Shown here in pieces: positions 30,279-35,412 of a DNA stretch of 35,412 nucleotides. The stretch comes from Actinomycetota bacterium. GTDB lineage: Bacteria; Actinomycetota; Acidimicrobiia; Acidimicrobiales; MedAcidi-G1. Location: the NCBI GenBank assembly GCA_002721755.1, contig PBLL01000038.1, positions 1-35,412 on the forward strand, in the 5' to 3' direction. Position numbers and translations under genes: made by a program. How positions within the stretch are numbered: the stretch's first letter is position 1; each line of letters begins with the position of its first letter. The notes below the pieces were generated by a model that saw only the letters and a list, made by a program, of their open reading frames with translations, searched no databases and had not been told where the DNA came from.

Positions 30279-31583
30279 ATGACTGAAAAATTATCTATTG
30301 CACCCGCTTCTGGTCGACTGGGAGTTTTAACACCTGGTCTAGGAGCGGTAGCTACAACTTTTATTGCTGGAGTAATCGCGGCCCGTCAAGGACTTGCGGT
30401 TCCAATTGGATCAGTAAGCCAAATGGCTCACATCAGATTGGGTAGACGAGACGAAGGAAGAAACCCATTAATCCGTGACTTTGTTCCTTTAGCAAATCTT
30501 GATGACTTGGTTTTTGGTGGATGGGATCCGATTTCTTCAAATGTTCTTGAGGCAGCTAGGACCTGTGGAGTTCTTGACGAAAAAGATATTGCACCGGTTT
30601 CATCTGAACTAGAAGGAATTGTTGCCATGGACGCGGTCTTTGATAACCGTTGGGTAAAAAAATTAGATGGTAAAAGAGTTAAAAATCTTGATTCAAAGTG
30701 GGATCAAGCACAGGCTTTAATAGAAGACATTGAAAAATTTCGTGTTGACAATGAATGTGAAAGATTAGTTATGGTCTGGTGCGGTTCAACCGAAGCTTTC
30801 CAAGAAGCAAGTGAAGTGCACGAAAGTGTCGCTTCATTTGAAGCAGGACTCAAATCGAATGATGAGAACATCGCACCAAGCCAAATATACGCCTATGCAG
30901 CAATTATGAGCGATGTTCCTTTTGCTAATGGTGCTCCAAATCTTGCTCTGGATATTCCCTGCATGGTGGAGCTAGCAAAAAGCAGAGGTGTTCCTGTTGC
31001 AGGAAAAGATTTCAAAACAGGTCAAACTCTTATGAAGACACTTCTTGCGCCTGGTCTTAAAGCAAGAATGTTAGGGCTTAGAGGGTGGTTCTCAACAAAC
31101 ATTCTCGGTAATAGAGACGGAGAGGTTCTCGACGATCCAGACAACTTTAAAACTAAGGAAGTTTCCAAACTTGGGGTCCTTGACACCATTCTTCAACCAG
31201 ACTCATATCCAGATTTGTACGGTGATATAGACCATGTGGTTCGAATTAACTATTACCCACCTAGGGGAGATAATAAGGAAGGTTGGGATAATATTGATAT
31301 TTTTGGTTGGCTCGGATACCCCATGCAAATCAAAGTAGATTTCCTCTGTCGTGATTCGATTTTGGCAGCTCCGATTGTTCTAGATTTAGCTCTTTTTCTT
31401 GATTTGGCAGCACGTGCCGATCAATCTGGTGTTCAAGAATGGCTGTCCTTCTATCTCAAAGCTCCCCAGGCATCAACAGACGCAGGGCCGGAGCACGATA
31501 TCTTCATCCAGCAAACTAAATTAAAAAACACTTTAAGGGAATGGATGGGTGAAGAACCCGTAACTCACTCAGAAGCAGGTTAA
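30279..31583 (+). CDS. ino1: myo-Inositol-1-phosphate synthase (long, Bacteroidetes/eukaryote-like type)
   Basis: 434 residues. It makes myo-inositol-1-phosphate from glucose-6-phosphate using bound NAD+; the product feeds inositol phospholipids, compatible solutes or thiols. The N-terminal Rossmann motif is GRLGVLTPGLGAVATT. Strong family blocks are FGGWDPISSNVLEAA, LVMVWCGSTE, PVAGKDFKTGQTLMKT, WFSTNILGNRDGEVLDDP, INYYPPRGDNKE and IKVDFLCRDSILAAPI. The length and blocks match the long form known from Bacteroidetes and close to the eukaryotic core, not the ~360-residue mycobacterial Ino1. Transfer is therefore possible. The stop is 3 nt from the acyl-CoA ligase stop. Confidence 0.95.
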   Translation: MTEKLSIAPASGRLGVLTPGLGAVATTFIAGVIAARQGLAVPIGSVSQMAHIRLGRRDEGRNPLIRDFVPLANLDDLVFGGWDPISSNVLEAARTCGVLDEKDIAPVSSELEGIVAMDAVFDNRWVKKLDGKRVKNLDSKWDQAQALIEDIEKFRVDNECERLVMVWCGSTEAFQEASEVHESVASFEAGLKSNDENIAPSQIYAYAAIMSDVPFANGAPNLALDIPCMVELAKSRGVPVAGKDFKTGQTLMKTLLAPGLKARMLGLRGWFSTNILGNRDGEVLDDPDNFKTKEVSKLGVLDTILQPDSYPDLYGDIDHVVRINYYPPRGDNKEGWDNIDIFGWLGYPMQIKVDFLCRDSILAAPIVLDLALFLDLAARADQSGVQEWLSFYLKAPQASTDAGPEHDIFIQQTKLKNTLREWMGEEPVTHSEAG

Positions 31584-31586
31584 ATT

Positions 31587-33155
31587 TCAGATCCGAGTTT
31601 CTCTTTCAGCCCAATACTGATCTTTGAGAAGACGCTTATACAACTTTCCTGTTGGATGCCTCGGCAGTTCTTCTCTGAAGTCAATACTTTTTGGACACTT
31701 CAGATCAGCAAGGTGTGACCGGCAATAAGTGATTAGTTCCTTCTCTAAATCCTGACCTGCTCTTTTAGGATCAATCAACTGAACCACTGCTTTTACTTCC
31801 TCGCCAAAGTCATCATTGGGAACTCCTATTACTGCCACGTCAAAAACTTCTGGATGCATTGTCAAAATGTTTTCTGCTTCTTGCGGATAGATATTGACAC
31901 CTCCTGAAATAATCATGTGAGCTTTTCGATCAGTCAAATAGAGAAATCCATCCTCATCGACACGACCTATATCTCCTAGTGTGCTTAAATCTTCTCCGAT
32001 TCGTGATGCAGCTGTTTTCTCAGGGTCGTTGTGGTACTCAAAGCTTGAATCACTCCGGAAGTAAACATTTCCTTCTTCCCCAATAGGAAGTTCATTCCCA
32101 TCATCATCAACTATTACTAGTTCACCAAGTAAAGATTTGCCTACTGATCCTTCGTGATTAAGCCAATCATCTGAATTGATATAAGTGAAACCATTGCCTT
32201 CAGTACCCGCATAATATTCATGCAAAATTGGCCCCCACCATTTAATCATTTGTTTCTTCACCTCAATTGGACAGGGAGCAGCAGCGTGTATAACCGTCTT
32301 CAATGAAGTTGTGTCATATTTCTCACGAACTTCTTCTGGTAATTTCAACATCCTGACGAACATCGTAGGAACCCATTGACTAGCAGTTACGCCATTAGTT
32401 TCAATAGCAGCCAATGCTCCTTCGGGATCAAATTTTTCCATAACGACTACTGTTGCTCCAATACGATGCGCAGCCATACAAAATCTGAGCGGAGCTGCAT
32501 GGTAAAGAGGGGCTGGTGAAAGATACACAGCGTCGGCGTCAATTCCAAATACTGCTCTAAATAACATTGCTTGGGGTGACGGACTGCCCAATGGGACATC
32601 CGGTGCCTTGACTTTGACTCCTTTTGGAAGACCAGTAGTCCCAGATGAGTAAAGCATATCTTGGCCTTCAACTCTGCTTGATTTAGGTTCTTGATCAGTA
32701 CTCTTTATTGCGTCTTCAAAAGAGGTGTATCCATCTAATTCGCCACCAATGGCAAACTTTTCTTGAACTGTCGTATTAGCAAAATTTATTTGTTCAGCAG
32801 TATCTCTAATCCCAACTGAAGTTATAAAAATACGCGCGCCACAATCTTTAACTATGTAACTCATTTCGTCATCTGTAAGACGAGAACTTATTGCTGTGTA
32901 ATACAACCCTGCATAATGAGCACCCCATGCCAATGGCAGAAAATCAATTGTGTTTTCTAAGCAAAAAGCAATGTGGTCTCCAGGGTTAAGACCTAAACCG
33001 GCGAAGAGATTAGCTATACGATTCGACTTTTCGTCTAACTCTGAATAAGTCATCTTTTCACCTGAACCGGTCATAATTATCGCCACCCGTTCAGGTTCGT
33101 TTATTGCCCAAGTGCCTGGATACTCAAGTTGATTTTGGTCGTTTTTTTGTTCCAT
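31587..33155 (-). CDS. AMP-forming acyl-CoA synthetase (FadD-like)
   Basis: 522 residues of the ANL superfamily. It activates a carboxylic acid as acyl-AMP and transfers it to CoA. The P-loop-like motif is YSSGTTGLPKGV (about 172-183), the A5 motif is EYYAGTEGNG, the hinge region is TLGDIGRVDEDGFLYLTDRKAHMIISGGVNIYPQE, and the final catalytic lysine is in PRHPTGKLYKR. The substrate may be a fatty or other organic acid; it cannot be specified. The start is ATG, with TAGTTT ending 6 nt upstream and no Shine-Dalgarno. It is divergent from a CitE-type lyase gene, which also handles CoA esters, so a shared catabolic pathway is plausible. Confidence 0.93.
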   Translation of the reverse strand: MEQKNDQNQLEYPGTWAINEPERVAIIMTGSGEKMTYSELDEKSNRIANLFAGLGLNPGDHIAFCLENTIDFLPLAWGAHYAGLYYTAISSRLTDDEMSYIVKDCGARIFITSVGIRDTAEQINFANTTVQEKFAIGGELDGYTSFEDAIKSTDQEPKSSRVEGQDMLYSSGTTGLPKGVKVKAPDVPLGSPSPQAMLFRAVFGIDADAVYLSPAPLYHAAPLRFCMAAHRIGATVVVMEKFDPEGALAAIETNGVTASQWVPTMFVRMLKLPEEVREKYDTTSLKTVIHAAAPCPIEVKKQMIKWWGPILHEYYAGTEGNGFTYINSDDWLNHEGSVGKSLLGELVIVDDDGNELPIGEEGNVYFRSDSSFEYHNDPEKTAASRIGEDLSTLGDIGRVDEDGFLYLTDRKAHMIISGGVNIYPQEAENILTMHPEVFDVAVIGVPNDDFGEEVKAVVQLIDPKRAGQDLEKELITYCRSHLADLKCPKSIDFREELPRHPTGKLYKRLLKDQYWAERETRI

Positions 33156-33161
33156 GTTTTA

Positions 33162-33167
33162 AAACTA
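33162..33167 (-). promoter_or_regulatory. Candidate -10 element for leaderless acyl-CoA synthetase transcript
   Basis: Minus-strand TAGTTT (TANNNT), then TAAAAC, then ATG (33155). Confidence 0.4.
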
Positions 33168-33237
33168 ATAGAAGATAATCTTATGAATAAAGTCGAAGTA
33201 ATTAAGCAAGACGGACTTTTTGACGTCAGACTGTCTT

Positions 33238-34104
33238 ATGGCAAATTTGTCTTCTCCTGGTTCAGTATTTAAAAGTCTTCTTTTTGCACCTGGAAATAAA
33301 AAAACAGTTTTATCGAAATTACCGCGAAGTGAACCTAGTGCTTCGATAATTGACCTTGAGGATTCTGTTCCTCTTGATGAAAAGGAAAATGCCCGAGAGA
33401 TTACTAAATCAGCAATCATCGAATTAACTCAAGAAGCAGCAGAAATGCCGCTTTTTGTAAGAGTAAACGCTTTTGAAAGTGAACATTTTCATAAAGATAT
33501 CTCAAATGCAATTTCGGATCTTTTGGCTGGTGTTGTTGTACCAAAGATTTCTTCACAAGAAGAAGCTGATCAAATCTCTATTTCTCTTTCTGATTTAGGA
33601 TTCACGGACCTCCCGATCATGGCCGGGTTAGAAACTGTTTCAGGTTTGTTCAATGCTTACGAAATATCTGCGCACCCCAAAGTGAAATGGTGCTATTTCG
33701 GCGCCGAGGATTATGTAGCTGACTTAGGTGGAGTCAGAAGATCCGATAATCGTGAAGTGCTTTTAGCTCGCTCACAGATCTCTCAGGCTGCAAGACTAGG
33801 AGGAATTCATGCAATAGACATGGTTGTGTCTGATTTCAAAGATGAGAAGCGATTCTTAGAAGAAGCCGATGAGGCAAGATCACTGGGCTTTACAGGAAAA
33901 TTATGTATACATCCCGATCAAGTAAGTCTTGCTAATGAAGCTTTTGAACCTACAGAAAAAGAAATTAAGTGGGCTTTAGAAGTAGTAACAGCTTTTGAAG
34001 ATGCTGTTAGAAGAGGCGAGGCTTCAATAGCTATTGGCAGCGAAATGATAGATGAGCCAATTTATAAAAGAGCCCTAGCAGTAACCAAAATGGTGCAACA
34101 ATAG
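33238..34104 (+). CDS. HpcH/HpaI-CitE family CoA-ester lyase
   Basis: 288 residues from ATG 33238; a TTG at 33220 would add six. The TIM-barrel lyase starts SVFKSLLFAPGNK. The CoA/substrate arginine is Arg75 in FVRVN and the Mg2+ ligands are Glu132 (MAGLETVSG) and Asp158 (YFGAEDYVADLGG). The late block GFTGKLCIHPDQV is the family CoA-binding end. Members cleave citryl-CoA, malyl-CoA, methylmalyl-CoA or citramalyl-CoA; the stand-alone gene without CitD or CitF argues against citrate lyase. Which ester is used here is open. The start is not firm: no Shine-Dalgarno and only a poor hexamer; a GATAAT at 33174-33179 would give a leader of about 50 nt. Followed 13 nt later by the LLM gene. Confidence 0.9.
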   Translation: MANLSSPGSVFKSLLFAPGNKKTVLSKLPRSEPSASIIDLEDSVPLDEKENAREITKSAIIELTQEAAEMPLFVRVNAFESEHFHKDISNAISDLLAGVVVPKISSQEEADQISISLSDLGFTDLPIMAGLETVSGLFNAYEISAHPKVKWCYFGAEDYVADLGGVRRSDNREVLLARSQISQAARLGGIHAIDMVVSDFKDEKRFLEEADEARSLGFTGKLCIHPDQVSLANEAFEPTEKEIKWALEVVTAFEDAVRRGEASIAIGSEMIDEPIYKRALAVTKMVQQ

Positions 34105-34117
34105 ATCTGGAGATGAC

Positions 34118-35062
34118 ATGCCAAATTTAGTTCCCAAAGGCGAGGCTTTCTATGGGATCCAATTACCGATCCAAACTCTTACTCAAACTTTGGCAGACCC
34201 TTGGGAAAGTCAAGCCGGACCTGATGAACTAATTTCAGTTGCAAAAGCAGCCGAGTTAGCTGGTCTTGACTTTGTAGGTGTTTGTGATCATGTAGCGATT
34301 CCAGATGACAAATACTCAGCTCATATGACCACAACTTGGTATGACCCCGTGGCGACACTTTCGTGGATTGGAGCAAATACAGAAAATATTCATCTTCTCT
34401 CTGTCGTATGGATTGCTGCTTATCGCCATCCGCTTATTTCAGCTAGTTCTTTTGGAACCTTGTCCCACCTTTCAAATGGTCGCGTCATTCTAGGTGTAGG
34501 AGCAGGGCACGTTAAAGGAGAATTTGAAGCACTAAATGTAGATTTCTCCAAACGTGGATCAATATTAGATGAAAGTATTGACGTCATAAGAAATGCATTC
34601 GCGAGCGAATATGCAACGCATAATGGAAACCATTTTCAGTTTCAACCCGTTGGAGTTGGTCCAAAACCTCCAGAAAATGATCTGCCCATCTGGATCGGAG
34701 GAGCTGGTCCAGCAGCGTGGCGTCGTGTCGGGAAACGGGGTGACGGTTACATCCCCATGGGAAATCCTAGAGAGCAATATAAAGAAATAATTGAGACAAT
34801 CCAGCAAGCAGCTATTGACTCAGGAAGGCAGGGATCAAATTTTGATATAGGAATAATGCCTCCGTGGTCCTATATCGGAGATATTCCTGAAGATCTTCCA
34901 CCAGCAGGTTTAACGGGTTCCCCTGAAAAAATCGCTGAACACCTGAGAGCTGATCGCGATGCTGGGGCAAATGTTTTTCATCTAAAATTCCGCAGCCGTA
35001 CTCTCGATGAATATATTGAACAGTTGAATATTTTCGGTGACGAAGTAAAGCCTTTGCTTTAG
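34118..35062 (+). CDS. LLM-class (luciferase-like) flavin/F420-dependent oxidoreductase
   Basis: 314 residues forming one bacterial-luciferase-type TIM barrel. ISVAKAAELAGLDFVGVCDHV, then SNGRVILGVGAGHVKGEFEA, and DLPIWIGGAGPAAWRRVGKRGDGYIP are the conserved blocks. Actinobacterial members mostly use cofactor F420, but FMN use cannot be excluded from sequence. The substrate is unknown; several relatives act on acyl or steroid-like CoA esters or aldehydes. The start is ATG with GGAG 6 nt upstream, 13 nt behind the CitE-like lyase, so one operon is likely. Complete gene. Confidence 0.92.
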   Translation: MPNLVPKGEAFYGIQLPIQTLTQTLADPWESQAGPDELISVAKAAELAGLDFVGVCDHVAIPDDKYSAHMTTTWYDPVATLSWIGANTENIHLLSVVWIAAYRHPLISASSFGTLSHLSNGRVILGVGAGHVKGEFEALNVDFSKRGSILDESIDVIRNAFASEYATHNGNHFQFQPVGVGPKPPENDLPIWIGGAGPAAWRRVGKRGDGYIPMGNPREQYKEIIETIQQAAIDSGRQGSNFDIGIMPPWSYIGDIPEDLPPAGLTGSPEKIAEHLRADRDAGANVFHLKFRSRTLDEYIEQLNIFGDEVKPLL

Positions 35063-35100
35063 AGTCAACTTGTAATATGAAAGAAACTAGGTCTATTTAA

Positions 35101-35412
35101 ATGAAAGAAATCGACGAAAAAACCCAACAGGCTCTGTTGCTTTTCAACAGGAGAGCGGAAGCGGCTGAAAAAGAATTAGAAGCTACTGCAAAAATAAAAA
35201 AAGCTGAAAAAGCCAAAGATGAAGCTGTGATAGCACTCCAAAAAGCTAAAGACAGTGGAGCAGATCCAGAAGCAGTAGCAGAAGCCGAAGCTTTATGGAG
35301 AAACGCTTTAGATACTTGGCAAAAACTTCGCGATGGAGAAGAAACAGAAGAAACAGAAGAAACAGAAGAAACAGAAGAAACAGAAGAAACAGAAGAAACA
35401 GAAGAAACAGAA
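35101..35412 (+). CDS. Charged, helical protein with EET tandem repeat, 3' truncated by window edge
   Basis: 104 codons are visible from ATG 35101 to the window end with no stop. The N-terminal 79 residues are a Lys/Glu/Ala-rich helix or coiled coil (AAEKELEATAKIKKAEKAK, then ALQKAKDSGADPEAVAEAEALWRNAL). From about residue 80 the chain is Glu-Glu-Thr repeated. No signal peptide is seen. The start is weakly supported: AGG lies about 11 nt upstream and there is no TANNNT at leaderless spacing. I do not recognise the family. The coiled coil plus acidic linker suggests a spacer to a further C-terminal domain (for example a membrane anchor or DNA-binding region) beyond the window. Confidence 0.65.
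   Translation, partial: MKEIDEKTQQALLLFNRRAEAAEKELEATAKIKKAEKAKDEAVIALQKAKDSGADPEAVAEAEALWRNALDTWQKLRDGEETEETEETEETEETEETEETEETE
35338..35412 (+). repeat. 9-bp tandem repeat (gaagaaaca), at least 8.3 copies
   Basis: A perfect 9-nt period runs from 35338 to the window end and stays in frame, coding Glu-Glu-Thr. The copies visible here are identical, which suggests recent expansion by slippage. The array continues past the window. Confidence 0.95.

Noticed and set aside
33183-33272. 29-codon upstream ORF overlapping the CitE-type start
   Set aside because: Its ATG is only 3 nt behind a GATAAT hexamer, so it would probably not be on the transcript; nothing else supports it.

Overview
The window reads as a gene-dense, AT-leaning chromosomal segment of a streamlined actinobacterium, most likely a marine Acidimicrobiia-type lineage. 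That placement is an inference. It rests on the order glyA - wecA-like - atpI - atpBEFHAGDC, which follows actinobacterial synteny, on a PASTA-domain Ser/Thr kinase, an Asp-type MurA, a GlpX bisphosphatase, a luciferase-like (F420-type) oxidoreductase and inositol-phosphate synthase, and on heavy use of GTG starts. No rRNA, tRNA, CRISPR array, insertion sequence or phage gene is visible. Almost everything is recognisable core or central metabolism, so I do not see a new defence or mobile system. The unusual signals are in gene architecture and regulation.

Layout. Bases 1-795: 3' end of a MATE/DinF efflux gene, convergent with gatCAB (792-3956, minus), the tRNA-dependent amidotransferase. Then a PASTA kinase (3995-5953, minus) is divergent from a small membrane-anchored protein (5987-6400), with only 33 bp between them, nearly all palindromic. 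Next come ligA (minus), a polytopic membrane protein (plus), iscS-mnmA (minus, tRNA 2-thiouridine sulfur relay), a SRPBCC protein (plus), nfu-rhomboid (minus), a 60-aa membrane peptide (plus), murA (minus), an MFS transporter (plus), an alpha/beta hydrolase (minus), a fatty-acid desaturase-like protein (plus), an acidic repeat protein (minus) and glpX (plus). From 20009 to 30189, all minus, lies one long cluster transcribed glyA - wecA-like - atpZ-like - atpI - atpB - atpE - atpF - atpH - atpA - atpG - atpD - atpC. After it come inositol-phosphate synthase (plus), an acyl-CoA ligase (minus), a CitE-type lyase and an LLM oxidoreductase (plus), and a truncated coding region ending in an EET repeat at the window edge.

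Regulation. Most operon-first genes have no Shine-Dalgarno. Instead they have a -10-like hexamer ending 5-7 nt before the start codon, the arrangement expected for leaderless transcripts. Internal operon genes such as atpG, atpE, atpF and the LLM gene carry good Shine-Dalgarno sites. Convergent genes overlap or nearly touch at their stops (795/792, 9434/9435, 13561/13542, 16507/16504).

Most notable: systematic leaderless promoters; a start-to-start palindrome shared by the kinase and its divergent neighbour; an ATP synthase with a secreted His-rich N-terminal domain on subunit b, an acidic C-terminal tail on alpha and a strong hairpin just before the c-subunit gene; Asp in place of the fosfomycin-target Cys in MurA; and a long, Bacteroidetes/eukaryote-like inositol-phosphate synthase in an actinobacterial context.
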